Source of the DNA: Pseudomonadota bacterium
Lineage (GTDB): Bacteria; Pseudomonadota; Gammaproteobacteria; Xanthomonadales; Xanthomonadaceae
Assembly: GCA_029560515.1 (NCBI GenBank)
Contig: JAKQKT010000372.1
Coordinates: forward strand, 1 to 51,357
DNA: 51,357 bases
Direction of reading: 5' to 3'
Shown: positions 18,558 to 27,502 of the stretch, in pieces
Layout: the number at the start of each line of letters is the position of its first letter
How positions within the stretch are numbered: the first letter of the stretch is position 1
The notes under the pieces: generated by a model
The model's database searches: none
Told to the model about the DNA's origin: nothing
Seen by the model: the letters and a program-made list of their open reading frames with translations, nothing else
Made by a program: the position numbers and the translations under genes

Positions 18558-18974
18558 ATGTCACTCAAGGGTTCAAAAACCGAAGGCCATCTAAAGGCCG
18601 CATTTGCCGGTGAATCGCAAGCGAATCGCCGCTACTTGTACTTTGCACAAAAAGCCGACGTCGAAGGTTACAACGATGTCGCCGCAGTCTTCCGCTCGAC
18701 GGCGGAGGGCGAAACCGGCCACGCGCACGGCCATCTGGAATATCTGGAAGCCGTCGGTGATCCTGCAACTGGCCTGCCATTCGGCGACACCAGCAACAAT
18801 CTGAAATCCGCCATCGCCGGCGAAACCCATGAATACTCGGACATGTATCCGGGCATGGCAAAAGACGCACGTGACGAAGGCTTTGATGAAATCGCCGATT
18901 GGTTTGAAACCCTGGCGAAAGCCGAGCGTTCGCATGCCAACCGTTTCACCAAGGCTTTGAACGAAATGGTGTAA
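18558..18974 (+). CDS. Rubrerythrin, diiron domain only
   Basis: Four-helix-bundle diiron protein of the rubrerythrin family, acting in peroxide reduction or iron/oxygen handling in the cytoplasm. The 138 residues comprise only the erythrin domain; the C-terminal rubredoxin domain of classical rubrerythrins is absent, so an external electron donor is needed. Iron ligands are visible as '[11 protein letters not shown]', '[10 protein letters not shown]' (ExxH), '[11 protein letters not shown]' and '[10 protein letters not shown]' (ExxH). A GGAGCC site precedes the ATG. An 11-base-pair hairpin with four Ts follows, and then the Fe-S and DUF3501 genes in the same direction. The neighbouring Fe-S protein is a candidate redox partner (inference). 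Confidence 0.93.
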   Translation: MSLKGSKTEGHLKAAFAGESQANRRYLYFAQKADVEGYNDVAAVFRSTAEGETGHAHGHLEYLEAVGDPATGLPFGDTSNNLKSAIAGETHEYSDMYPGMAKDARDEGFDEIADWFETLAKAERSHANRFTKALNEMV

Positions 18975-18982
18975 GCCATCAG

Positions 18983-19013
18983 ACCGCTCTTCCTGCACGG
19001 GAAGAGCGGTTTT
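18983..19013 (+). terminator. Hairpin terminator/attenuator after rubrerythrin
   Basis: ACCGCTCTTCC-TGCACG-GGAAGAGCGGT followed by TTTT, nine bases after the rubrerythrin stop and 36 before the next gene start. The short U-tract suggests partial read-through, so rubrerythrin would be made in excess over the downstream proteins. Confidence 0.75.
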
Positions 19014-19049
19014 CATCTGCAACAACCTTAGATATTCAGGAGCTAAAGC

Positions 19050-20375
19050 ATGAGTCGTGAAGGTAGTCTGGAAGCCCCTACCCGGCATCCGCTGGATTGG
19101 AAAAGCGAAGATTTCTGGAATACGGATTCACTCAATCACGAACTCGAACGCGTATTCGATTTGTGCCATGGCTGCCGTCGTTGCGTGAGCCTTTGCCAAT
19201 CCTTCCCGGTACTTTTCGATCTGGTGGACAACTCGCCCACGATGGAAGTGGATGGCGTCGACAAGGCCGACTATATGAAAGTCGTGGATCAGTGCTATCT
19301 CTGCGATCTTTGCTATCAGACAAAATGTCCCTACATCCCGCCGCATGAATGGAATATTGATTTCCCGCATTTGATGCTGCGCGCAAAAGCCATCAAGCAT
19401 AAAAACGGCGAAACCAGTGCATCGGCAAAGCTGATTTCGAATACTCGCACCGTCGGCAAACTCGCTTCCATTCCCGTCGTCGTAGAAGCGGTGAACTGGG
19501 GCAACAAACAACCGATAGTACGCAGCGTAATCGAGAAAACGCTGGACGTTCACCGGGATGCACAACTGCCCGAATATCACAGCAAGACAGCCACGAAATT
19601 ACTGCGGCACCTGCAAGCCGATGGCCCCGCCGTGGCTGCAGGGCCCACTACCGGCAAGGTCGCGATTTTTGTTACCTGCTATGGCGATTACAACCATCCG
19701 AAAATGGTGGAAGATCTTGTCGCCGTGCTTCAGCACAATGGCGTGCAAGTCAAAATCCTGAAAAAGGAAAGTTGCTGCGGCATGCCGAAACTGGAACTCG
19801 GCGACCTCGACACCGTCGAAAAATACAAGGATGCCAACCTGCCGATCCTGATCGAAGCAGTCAACGAGGGCTTTGATCTGATCGCGCCGATTCCCTCCTG
19901 CGTACTCATGTTCAAACAGGAATTACCGTTGATGTTCCCTGGTGATGAAAAACTTCAAGCCGTTAAACGTGCGTTTTTCGATCCTTTCGAATATTTGATG
20001 CATCGTCATGCCGCAGGCCTGTTCAAAACGGATTTCAAAAGCGAACTCGGCAAGATTGCCTGGCAGGTCGCCTGTCACCAACGCGTGCAGAATATCGGCC
20101 CGAAAACACGTGACGTACTGAATCTGGTGCCCAACACCGAAGTGATCACGATAGAACGCTGTTCGGGTCACGATGGTACTTACGGCGTCAAGAAAGATAC
20201 CTACGCTTTCGCACGCAAAATCGCGAAGCCGGTCGAAACCAGGGTGAAACAGGCAGACCCGCAACATTTTACTTCCGATTGCGTCATGGCCGGAGCGCAC
20301 ATCGCGCACGGCCTCGGCGATGGCAAGGAAGCCGAACATCCCATCAGCCTGATACGCAAAGCCTACGGCATTTGA
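19050..20375 (+). CDS. GlpC-like Fe-S protein with two [4Fe-4S] sites and CCG-type domains
   Basis: Heterodisulfide-reductase/GlpC-related iron-sulfur protein, 441 residues, no signal or membrane helix. The first cluster motif is CHGCRRCVSLC (Cys39, 42, 45, 49). The second is CYLCDLCYQTKCP, which has four rather than three residues before the last Cys. Two cysteine-rich CCG-type domains follow: 'VTCYGDYNHPKM ... KKESCCGMPKLELGD' is near canonical. The second, 'VACHQRVQNIGPK ... ERCSGHDGTYG ... TSDCVMAGAH', has CSG in place of CCG. An AGGAG site lies seven bases before the ATG. It is located between rubrerythrin and a DUF3501 gene, an association I recall from other beta/gammaproteobacteria. 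Electron transfer to rubrerythrin is the simplest proposal but unproven. Confidence 0.87.
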   Translation: MSREGSLEAPTRHPLDWKSEDFWNTDSLNHELERVFDLCHGCRRCVSLCQSFPVLFDLVDNSPTMEVDGVDKADYMKVVDQCYLCDLCYQTKCPYIPPHEWNIDFPHLMLRAKAIKHKNGETSASAKLISNTRTVGKLASIPVVVEAVNWGNKQPIVRSVIEKTLDVHRDAQLPEYHSKTATKLLRHLQADGPAVAAGPTTGKVAIFVTCYGDYNHPKMVEDLVAVLQHNGVQVKILKKESCCGMPKLELGDLDTVEKYKDANLPILIEAVNEGFDLIAPIPSCVLMFKQELPLMFPGDEKLQAVKRAFFDPFEYLMHRHAAGLFKTDFKSELGKIAWQVACHQRVQNIGPKTRDVLNLVPNTEVITIERCSGHDGTYGVKKDTYAFARKIAKPVETRVKQADPQHFTSDCVMAGAHIAHGLGDGKEAEHPISLIRKAYGI

Positions 20376-20399
20376 ATATCAAGAGGACAAAACTTCACC

Positions 20400-21005
20400 A
20401 TGAACGCGATGACAACTCCCATGAATAAATTGACCCGCCAGGATTTGATGCCGCTCGAACGCTATGCAAGCGAACGCCCCGCATTTCGTGCGCAGGCCAT
20501 TGCGCACAAGAAAAACCGCCATGTTGCATTGTCGCCAAATATCAGCCTGATATTCGAAGATCGCCTGACCGTGCAATACCAGGTACAGGAAATGTTGCGC
20601 ATCGAACGCATTTTTGAAGCCGACGCGATCCAGGAAGAACTCGACGCCTACAACCCGCTCATCCCGGACGGCGGAAATTTGAAAGCCACCTTGCTGTTCG
20701 AATATCCCGACCCTGTCATGCGTGCCGAACGCCTTGGACAACTCGCGGGCATCGAACACCGAGTTTATGCAGAAGTGGATGGCTTTGAAAAAAGCTTTGC
20801 TTTCGCCGATGAAGACCTGGACCGCAGTACCGAAGAAAAAACCTCGGCCGTGCATTTCATGCGTTTCGAATTCAGTGATGAAGCGATTGCAGCACTGCGC
20901 AACGGCTCGAGCCTGAAGTTCGGCATTGAAGATCCCCGTCTGCCGCTGCAAGTGGACGTTGTCGATGCGGGCAAACAGGCTCTACTATCGGATTTCACCC
21001 GCTAA
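20400..21005 (+). CDS. DUF3501 family protein
   Basis: Uncharacterised conserved protein, 201 residues, soluble. The signature segments are 'LTRQDLMPLERYASERPAFRAQAIAHKKNRHVALSPNISLIFEDRLTVQYQVQEMLRIERIFE' and 'EELDAYNPLIPDGGNLKATLLFEYPD'. It contains no cysteine, so it is not a redox-cluster protein itself. The start has a GAGGA site ten bases upstream; two further in-frame ATGs follow within eight codons. It lies 24 bases after the Fe-S gene and is almost certainly co-transcribed. The gene neighbourhood is the only clue: a partner or maturation role for the Fe-S protein/rubrerythrin pair is inference. Confidence 0.85.
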   Translation: MNAMTTPMNKLTRQDLMPLERYASERPAFRAQAIAHKKNRHVALSPNISLIFEDRLTVQYQVQEMLRIERIFEADAIQEELDAYNPLIPDGGNLKATLLFEYPDPVMRAERLGQLAGIEHRVYAEVDGFEKSFAFADEDLDRSTEEKTSAVHFMRFEFSDEAIAALRNGSSLKFGIEDPRLPLQVDVVDAGKQALLSDFTR

Positions 21006-21017
21006 TCGGTTTAATCA

Positions 21018-21662
21018 ATGCCCCGTTGGCTTTGGCTTACCCTCGCTGTTTTGGTGTCCCTGCTTTGCTGGCTTGGGCTGCGTTCGCCGACATCAACGGG
21101 ATTCATCCCCGCCAATAGTGGTAACAGCCTTTGCCCGATGCCTGAAAAATTCAGGGATATCGATCAACCCCTGCAGTCGGACCTGGATAATCGAATTCAA
21201 GCGATGACCCGAGATGATGCAACCCTGGTGCCGCTGGCCGGTTTCAGCCTGCATGCCCGGGTCTTGTCCCGGGAGAATTACCGTATTGGTAACGAAGCGG
21301 AATTCTCGCCGATGGATCTGGCGCTTGGCTGGGGCCCCATGGCAAAACCGGGTATGGCGGAAAAACTGAATGTCTCGCAATCGGGCCGTTGGTATCGATA
21401 TAGCTGGGGTAGCGAAGGCCCGCCGCTGGCGCTGGAGGAAATCATCCGTCATAGCTCGAACATGCATATGGTTCCGGCCAATGATGAAGTGGCAACATCG
21501 CTTGCTAGGATTCACAGCAATGACGTGGTAGAACTCGACGGCTGGTTGATTCGCATTGAAAAAAGCGATGGCTGGCGCTGGCAGAGCTCTCTTTCGCGAA
21601 GCGATAGCGGCAACGGCGCCTGCGAACTCGTGTATGTATGTTCGATTCAGGTTAAGCCCTGA
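21018..21662 (+). CDS. Conserved membrane-anchored protein of unknown function
   Basis: 214 residues. The N-terminal hydrophobic stretch (WLWLTLAVLVSLLCWLGL) acts as signal anchor or uncleaved signal, followed by a periplasmic domain. Three conserved-looking pieces are 'LAGFSLHARVLSRENYRIG', 'SPMDLALGWGPMA' and 'DVVELDGWLIRIEKSDGWRWQSSLSRSD'. The last ends in 'GACELVYV' and suggests a small beta-barrel with two Cys that could pair. I recall similar uncharacterised proteins in pseudomonads and xanthomonads but know no function. It starts 12 bases after the DUF3501 stop, so it may be the last gene of the rubrerythrin operon. It is convergent with the GST gene, stops 21 bases apart. Confidence 0.7.
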   Translation: MPRWLWLTLAVLVSLLCWLGLRSPTSTGFIPANSGNSLCPMPEKFRDIDQPLQSDLDNRIQAMTRDDATLVPLAGFSLHARVLSRENYRIGNEAEFSPMDLALGWGPMAKPGMAEKLNVSQSGRWYRYSWGSEGPPLALEEIIRHSSNMHMVPANDEVATSLARIHSNDVVELDGWLIRIEKSDGWRWQSSLSRSDSGNGACELVYVCSIQVKP

Positions 21663-21683
21663 GAGCCAGCCGGAATCGAGTGA

Positions 21684-22334
21684 TCAGGGTTCGCCGACAC
21701 CCGGCTTTGGCGGTTCGATCCTTGCTTCCGTCAGCCAGGCCTGCATGGCGGGTAGCTGATAAATGCTGTCCACATACCGGGCTGCGTTATCGTCCATCGC
21801 CACACCATAGGCCTTGAAACGAACGCAGACCGGCGCAAACATCGCATCGACAATTCCGAATTCCCCGCACAGGAATTGTCCGTCATTTCCGAAACGATGC
21901 CGCAGATCATTCCATAGTGATTGAATTCGTGCGATATCGCGATCGGCATCTTCCTTCCAGCGATAGGCATCGGGATTCCGATGGCAGTTCATCGGCAGCT
22001 GGGTCCGCAAGGCCGAAAAGCCCGAATGCATTTCCGCCACTGCACATCGAGCGGCGGCACGCGTTTTCAAATCCTGTGGCCAGGCTTTGCCATCGAGATA
22101 ACGCTCGTTGACGACTTCGCAAATCGCGAGGGAATCCCAGATCGTTTCGTCGCCGTCGCGCAATACCGGCACTCTTGCGGTTGGCGAGTATTGACCTATG
22201 CGTTGATAAAACTCGGGAGTATCCAGCGGCAATTTCACTTCGTTGAATGGAAGATCGAAATAGCTCATCAGCAACCATGGCCGCAAAGACCAGGAGGAAT
22301 AGTTTTTATTGCCGATCACCAACTCCAGCGTCAT
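21684..22334 (-). CDS. Glutathione S-transferase family protein
   Basis: Cytosolic GST fold, 216 residues. The thioredoxin-like N-terminal domain begins 'LELVIGNKNYSSWSLRPWLLMSYFDLPF', a motif of a common proteobacterial GST subgroup with Ser in the active-site region. The conserved cis-proline segment is 'ARVPVLRDGDETIWDSLAICEVVNE', followed by the all-helical C-terminal domain. The substrate is unknown. The ATG overlaps the stop of the upstream receptor gene by four bases (ATGA), so the two are translationally coupled, although I see no functional link. Confidence 0.9.
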   Translation of the reverse strand: MTLELVIGNKNYSSWSLRPWLLMSYFDLPFNEVKLPLDTPEFYQRIGQYSPTARVPVLRDGDETIWDSLAICEVVNERYLDGKAWPQDLKTRAAARCAVAEMHSGFSALRTQLPMNCHRNPDAYRWKEDADRDIARIQSLWNDLRHRFGNDGQFLCGEFGIVDAMFAPVCVRFKAYGVAMDDNAARYVDSIYQLPAMQAWLTEARIEPPKPGVGEP

Positions 22335-24571
22335 AGCGTGCCGCTGCTGATAGCCTGGATTTGATTGCCGCCGTATTGCCTTGCCTTGGACAAGGCGGAG
22401 GCGGTACGTTCCAGCATCATCTTGCTATTGCGTTCCCCTGGCTGCAAATGGCTCACGCCGACACTCAGCGTAAATTTCATGGTGGGCGCCGAAGCCGCTT
22501 TTACGCGATTGGCCACATTGCACAGACGTTGCGCCTGTTCGCGGGCCTGACCGATATTCCGGTCCGGCATCAGTACGACAATATCCTCGTCGTCAAAACG
22601 CGCCATCGTGACACCGTAGTCCACCTCGTCATTCATCGCCGCAACAAGCGATTGCAGAATCTCGGTTTTCAGGGCCTGCTTGCCCGCGGTATTCTCGGCA
22701 AAGTTGTCGATACTGACGCGCATTATCGACAAGAGCTTCTGCTGAAGCTGCGCGGCGTCGATTAATCGCTTGAGAATATCGTCAAATTTTTCCCGGTTAT
22801 ACAGGCCGGTTTCGATATCCATTTCCTTCGCATGGCGCGTCAACATGGCCTCTGCGGCATCATCACCGGCAGTGGTTGCCAACGCGGCGAATTCGGCACC
22901 AATATCCATTTCAAGCTCGGAATAATTCCGGTCCGAACTTCTTTCAACAATCAGTGCACCCCAGCCCGGCTTGGCGATAGGCAATGGAATCACCGCCAGA
23001 CTGACTTCCTGCAACGGGCCTTCCGGACCATCGAAATCCAGCCTGATTTGCTGGGGCGCGGTCATACGGCTGAGGTTTTTAAGCATATTGCTGCGTTGAC
23101 TGATCAGCGAAGCATAACGTTCGGTCGCCGACTTGGGCTCGACGATCAACAAGTCGGCATTGTGATAATTCTTAGCAATTACCGCAGACGCCAACTGTGG
23201 CAACACCGGCTTCAGCCCTTCCAGTAAACGGCGATAGGCAATCCATTCAACATCGCCTTCATTGGCATTTTGCAGCGCCGACTCCAGACCCGCCATCAAT
23301 TGCGCTCTTGCCTTTGCCACTTTCTGGTCGGCCGTCAATTCGGCCGCAGGCACGGTACGACGTTTGCGGCCCCGATCCTGCAGAACGGCACGCAGCCATG
23401 GCAACAAAAGATAGACCGCCATCAGGATCAGGAAGATAAGCTGGAAGCCGTATAAATTCATGCGGGTCGCCGCAAGGCTTTGCTTGTAGACCAGACTCGG
23501 TGCCCATAACGCCGCCAGCAAGGCAGCGGCGGTCATCAACGCCGACCAGCGACTCGAACGAACATCGAATAGATATATGCACATCGCCACGCCGATGCAG
23601 ACAGTCCAGATACTGGCAGTCATCAGCTGCAGATTTGCCACAGTGAACAGATTGGTCATGGCGATAACGATGGCAAATACCAGTGTGCCGAGCGCCAGTC
23701 TCGTTACCCACATTGCCCCCTCAGGCCAGCGTGCATGAAAACCGGAGAAATAATTGGTAGCCGACAGGAATGGTGCAGCAGCCATGATCAACAGCGCGTA
23801 GGGAAGCGAAGGCTTATTGATGAATTCCGTTTTCAGGAATAGTGGCAGGTGCGTGTTGTAGCCGAAAAATCCGAATATGCCGATCAACAAAGTCAGGCTG
23901 ATAAGAATCGCCTGCGATTCCGCCACCCTGAGTTGCCGAAACATGGCCAGACAGATCAGCGCCAGCGCGCTTAGATACAGAAAACTGAAAAACGAATCGT
24001 CGCCCGAAGACAACTGGTCTTGTGCTACCGAAGTCATCAAGGTCGGCGAGAGATGCACATAGCCCAGAGATTCGATCTCGGCATATAGAACAGCACCGTT
24101 ACCCAATGCCGGTGGCAGCATGAACACGATCCGGGTGGGCCATTGCCCGCGGGTATTTTCAAGATGCGGTGTCCGGCTCGACTGCAAGGGGATCACGGAC
24201 GTTTTCTTGCCACTCTTGTCAACTTCATACAAGGTGACCGACCTGACACCTTGCCGATCAAAACTCAGCGCCATCGGCTCAGGCTTCGCAGGCAAAACCA
24301 GTTTCATCCTTAGCCATTGTTTTTCACGCGCACGCCCGAGAATGGAGAAGTCATCGGTAACGATCGGACTCAGGCTTACCTGCTCCATGCCCGACACGAT
24401 GTCTTCGAGCCGTATATCGGCAGGGCTGACGCCGAGACTCAATTCCAAACCGATTTTCCCGGGGTCCTGATCCGGAGAGACATCCGGCTCTGCAGTCTGG
24501 GCAGATACCACCCCTCCCGCGGACAATCCAGCCAGCAGCAGCGCGCAAATGAAAGTTCGAGCTTTGTGCAC
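22331..24571 (-). CDS. 7TMR-DISM receptor with degenerate GGDEF domain
   Basis: Membrane receptor of 746 residues from a GTG at 24571, which has a GGGAG site seven bases upstream; the track start at 24607 would put 12 charged residues before the signal peptide. Order: signal peptide (ARTFICALLLAGLSAGGVVSA), extracellular 7TMR-DISM-type sensor (about 40-190), seven helices (about 200-400), a linker with GAF-like spacing, then a GGDEF-fold domain (about 580-740) starting 'DIETGLYNREKFDDIL'. The active-site loop that should read R[YF]GGDEF is 'ARFDDEDIVVL', so both glycines and the catalytic pattern are lost. No RxxD inhibitory site precedes it. It is therefore probably not a diguanylate cyclase but a c-di-GMP/GTP-binding or protein-interaction module (inference). 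Confidence 0.85.
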   Translation of the reverse strand: MHKARTFICALLLAGLSAGGVVSAQTAEPDVSPDQDPGKIGLELSLGVSPADIRLEDIVSGMEQVSLSPIVTDDFSILGRAREKQWLRMKLVLPAKPEPMALSFDRQGVRSVTLYEVDKSGKKTSVIPLQSSRTPHLENTRGQWPTRIVFMLPPALGNGAVLYAEIESLGYVHLSPTLMTSVAQDQLSSGDDSFFSFLYLSALALICLAMFRQLRVAESQAILISLTLLIGIFGFFGYNTHLPLFLKTEFINKPSLPYALLIMAAAPFLSATNYFSGFHARWPEGAMWVTRLALGTLVFAIVIAMTNLFTVANLQLMTASIWTVCIGVAMCIYLFDVRSSRWSALMTAAALLAALWAPSLVYKQSLAATRMNLYGFQLIFLILMAVYLLLPWLRAVLQDRGRKRRTVPAAELTADQKVAKARAQLMAGLESALQNANEGDVEWIAYRRLLEGLKPVLPQLASAVIAKNYHNADLLIVEPKSATERYASLISQRSNMLKNLSRMTAPQQIRLDFDGPEGPLQEVSLAVIPLPIAKPGWGALIVERSSDRNYSELEMDIGAEFAALATTAGDDAAEAMLTRHAKEMDIETGLYNREKFDDILKRLIDAAQLQQKLLSIMRVSIDNFAENTAGKQALKTEILQSLVAAMNDEVDYGVTMARFDDEDIVVLMPDRNIGQAREQAQRLCNVANRVKAASAPTMKFTLSVGVSHLQPGERNSKMMLERTASALSKARQYGGNQIQAISSGTL

Positions 24572-24711
24572 GATTATGTCTCCCTCAATCCGGCAAGTGT
24601 GCCGCAAAACCCGCCAGAATCAAAAGACCCGCGGCCCGAGTCATGTCAATTGCCGACAAATCACCCGCCGGACCCCACGCAAAGGCTAAAATAGCCGGAT
24701 ATTGATACTCA

Positions 24712-26469
24712 ATGAATACGAGCCCCATGAATCACGACGTTAGCCACATCGCCGATACCACTCCAGAAAAAACCGATTTCATCCGTCAAATCATCCGAGA
24801 TGACCTGGCCTCTGGGAAGCATCGTCAGATTCGCACGCGTTTCCCGCCAGAGCCTAACGGCTATCTCCATATCGGGCACGCGAAAGCGATTTGCCTAAAC
24901 TTCGGCGTGGGTGCCGAATTCGGTGGCAGGGTGAACCTGCGTTTCGACGATACCAACCCGAGCAAGGAAGATATCGAGTACGTCGAGTCGATTCAGTCCG
25001 ACGTGAAATGGCTGGGTTTCGATTGGGCCGAATTGCGCCATGCCTCCGATTATTTCGAAACCTTTTATCTGTGTGCCGAAAAACTGATCCGGGACGGCAA
25101 GGCGTTTGTCTGCGATTTGAATGCCGAACAAGTCCGCGAGTACCGTGGCAATTTGAACGAACCTGGAAAAAATTCGCCCTACCGCGATCGCAGCGCTGAA
25201 GAAAATCTCGACCTGTTTCGCCGCATGCGCGCCGGCGAGTTTGAAGACGGCGCTCGCACGCTTCGTGCAAAAATCGACATGGGCAGCGGCAATATTAATT
25301 TGCGCGATCCGGCGATTTATCGCATCCGTCATGTCTCGCATCAAAATACCGGCGACGCCTGGTGCATCTATCCGATGTATGACTATGCGCACTGCATTTC
25401 CGATGCACTTGAAGGCATTACGCATTCCCTTTGTACGCTGGAATTCGAAGATCATCGCCCGCTGTACGACTGGTGCATCGACAACATCGATTTGGCCGGA
25501 CATGCGCCACTTTGGCAAAACCTCGTGGACCGTGGTTTCAAAACCGATGTCAGCAAGCCGCGGCAAATCGAATTCTCGCGCCTGAACATCAATTTCACCG
25601 TGATGAGCAAACGCAAGTTGATGGCCTTGGTGACCGATGGCCTGGTCAAAGGCTGGGATGATCCGCGCATGCCGACCTTGTGCGGGCTGCGTCGTCGAGG
25701 CTACACGCCGGCCTCCATGCGTTTATTCGCAGACCGGATCGGCATCAGCAAACAAAATTCGCTGATCGATTTTTCGGTACTTGAAGGCTGCGTGCGCGAA
25801 GATCTCGACGCCAAGGGTCAGCGTCGCCTGGCCGTGATCGATCCGATCAAGCTCGTGATCAAGAACCTGCCGGAAGATTTTTCCGACACCCTGCATTTCT
25901 CGAATCACCCGAAAGACGAAAGCGCCGGCAAACGCGAAGTGCCTTTGTCGCGCGAAGTCTGGATTGAACGCGACGACTTCATGGAAGTGCCGCCGAAAGG
26001 TTTTCACCGCTTGGTACCGGGTGGCGAAGTGCGATTGCGCGGAGTCGGTATCGTGAAATGTATCGACGTGATCAAAAACGGTGATGATATTGTCCAATTG
26101 CACGGCGAGCTGGATCTCGATTCACGCCCTGGCCTGCCCGGTTCGGAACGCAAGGTGAAAGGAACCATTCACTGGGTCAGCGCCAAACACGGCGTTGAAG
26201 CAGAAGTGCGCCTTTACGACCGCTTGTTCACGGTGGCCAATCCAGATGACGATAGCGATGGCAAAACCTATCGCGATTATCTGAACCCGGATTCGGTGCG
26301 TATCGTGAAAGCCTATGTCGAACCTGCCGCCGCGTCGCTTCCGGCCGAGACCAATATACAGTTCGAACGTCTGGGTTATTTCGTCACTGACCGCCTTGAT
26401 CATTCTGCAGGCAAACCGGTATTCAACCGTACCGTTACGCTGCGGGATGTCTGGGCAAAAGGAGTCTGA
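24712..26469 (+). CDS. glnS: Glutaminyl-tRNA synthetase
   Basis: Class I aminoacyl-tRNA synthetase that directly charges tRNA-Gln. It has 585 residues, about 30 longer than the E. coli enzyme. The HIGH motif (HIGHAK) is in '[23 protein letters not shown]' and the KMSKS-type motif is '[11 protein letters not shown]', followed by the C-terminal two-beta-barrel anticodon-binding domain. '[18 protein letters not shown]' is GlnRS-specific versus GluRS. The ATG at 24712 and another at 24727 are both possible. The downstream lipoprotein gene starts one base after the stop, with its GGAG site formed by the last codons of glnS. Confidence 0.97.
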   Translation: MNTSPMNHDVSHIADTTPEKTDFIRQIIRDDLASGKHRQIRTRFPPEPNGYLHIGHAKAICLNFGVGAEFGGRVNLRFDDTNPSKEDIEYVESIQSDVKWLGFDWAELRHASDYFETFYLCAEKLIRDGKAFVCDLNAEQVREYRGNLNEPGKNSPYRDRSAEENLDLFRRMRAGEFEDGARTLRAKIDMGSGNINLRDPAIYRIRHVSHQNTGDAWCIYPMYDYAHCISDALEGITHSLCTLEFEDHRPLYDWCIDNIDLAGHAPLWQNLVDRGFKTDVSKPRQIEFSRLNINFTVMSKRKLMALVTDGLVKGWDDPRMPTLCGLRRRGYTPASMRLFADRIGISKQNSLIDFSVLEGCVREDLDAKGQRRLAVIDPIKLVIKNLPEDFSDTLHFSNHPKDESAGKREVPLSREVWIERDDFMEVPPKGFHRLVPGGEVRLRGVGIVKCIDVIKNGDDIVQLHGELDLDSRPGLPGSERKVKGTIHWVSAKHGVEAEVRLYDRLFTVANPDDDSDGKTYRDYLNPDSVRIVKAYVEPAAASLPAETNIQFERLGYFVTDRLDHSAGKPVFNRTVTLRDVWAKGV

Positions 26470-26470
26470 T

Positions 26471-26899
26471 ATGCGCGTATTCTGGCTGGCCACATTAATG
26501 CTTCTCGCCGCTTGCACTGCGCCGAAAAATGCCGTGGATATCAAGTCCGCCGAACCGCCACCGGCGATGAGCGCCGAGCAAAAGAACGCGGCGCAAACAC
26601 CGGATATGGCCATCGAGGAAAAAGCGACGGCGGTAAAACCCGGCGAAGTGGATTTCAATTGCAAAAGCAATAGCGATTGCAAGATCAAGGATGTCGGCAG
26701 TTGCTGCGGTTATCGCCCTGCCTGCGTCAACAAGGACAGCGAGACTTTCCCGGAAGCGGTAAAAGCGGAATGCGGCAAAAGCGGCATGTCAGGCATTTGC
26801 GGCTTTCCCAGCATCAGCAGTTGCACCTGCACGAATAACAAATGCGAAGGCGTCCCGGGTCCTGGTACAGGCACGGGTGCCGAGGAAAAACTCCAGTAA
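26471..26899 (+). CDS. Cysteine-rich lipoprotein of unknown function
   Basis: 142 residues from the ATG at 26471; the track joins it to an upstream open frame inside glnS. The signal peptide and lipobox MRVFWLATLMLLAAC predict lipidation at Cys15. A flexible Ala/Pro/Glu/Lys linker of about 50 residues is followed by a compact domain with ten cysteines, 'NCKSNSDCKIKDVGSCCGYRPACVN ... CGKSGMSGICGFPSISSCTCTNNKCEGV', which looks disulfide-knotted. A Gly/Pro tail ends it. I recognise no family with certainty; the pattern resembles small secreted Cys-rich proteins found in myxobacteria and xanthomonads. The stop TAA overlaps the ATG of the deaminase (TAATG), giving a tightly coupled glnS-lipoprotein-deaminase arrangement. 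Confidence 0.8.
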   Translation: MRVFWLATLMLLAACTAPKNAVDIKSAEPPPAMSAEQKNAAQTPDMAIEEKATAVKPGEVDFNCKSNSDCKIKDVGSCCGYRPACVNKDSETFPEAVKAECGKSGMSGICGFPSISSCTCTNNKCEGVPGPGTGTGAEEKLQ

Positions 26900-27456
26900 T
26901 GCTCTATGCCCAACTTCATTTGACCCTGCCGCCCTGGATTCATGATCAGGTCGATGCCGATGCCGTTTACGAAACCGCCGAAAGCCGTATTGCGCTTGCC
27001 GTGCGCTTGTCACAGCTCAATGTGAGCCGGCAAAGTGGCGGCCCGTTTGGCGCGGCAGTATTTAATCAGGCAGGTCGCTTGCTCGGCATCGGCGTAAACC
27101 GCGTAGTGCCGCACAACTGTTCGGCAGCGCATGCCGAAGTGATGGCGCTGGCGACGACGCAACAACGACTGCAGAAATTTCGTTTGAACGATGGCGGCGA
27201 CCGCATCACGCTCGCCACCTCGGCGCAGCCTTGCTCCATGTGTTACGGCGCACTGATCTGGGCCGGCATCGATGAACTCCTGATTGCTGCGCGAGCCGAC
27301 GATGTGCAAACACTTGCCGGCTTCGATGAAGGTCCGTTGCCAAACGACTGGAAAGGCGAGCTGGTGAAACGCGGCATCGAAGTGCATACCGACATTCTGC
27401 GCGATGAAGCATGCGCCGTACTGAAAGAGTATGGCGAGAGCGGACTCGTCTATTAG
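26899..27456 (+). CDS. Nucleoside/guanine deaminase-like protein (CDA fold)
   Basis: Zinc-dependent deaminase of the cytidine deaminase superfamily (COG0590 type), 185 residues from the ATG overlapping the lipoprotein stop. The zinc and proton-shuttle residues are in 'NCSAAHAEVMAL' (HAE) and 'SAQPCSMCYGALIWAGI' (PCxxC). The TadA-specific 'NP' before HAE is missing, and about 40 residues precede the core, so a guanine or related base/nucleoside deaminase is more likely than the tRNA adenosine deaminase. Substrate unresolved. It is cytoplasmic, which contrasts with the exported protein encoded just before it. Confidence 0.85.
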   Translation: MLYAQLHLTLPPWIHDQVDADAVYETAESRIALAVRLSQLNVSRQSGGPFGAAVFNQAGRLLGIGVNRVVPHNCSAAHAEVMALATTQQRLQKFRLNDGGDRITLATSAQPCSMCYGALIWAGIDELLIAARADDVQTLAGFDEGPLPNDWKGELVKRGIEVHTDILRDEACAVLKEYGESGLVY

Positions 27457-27502
27457 CAAACCGTTTCATCCCTGATGTATCCCTTTTTACAAGAATTAAA
27501 AA

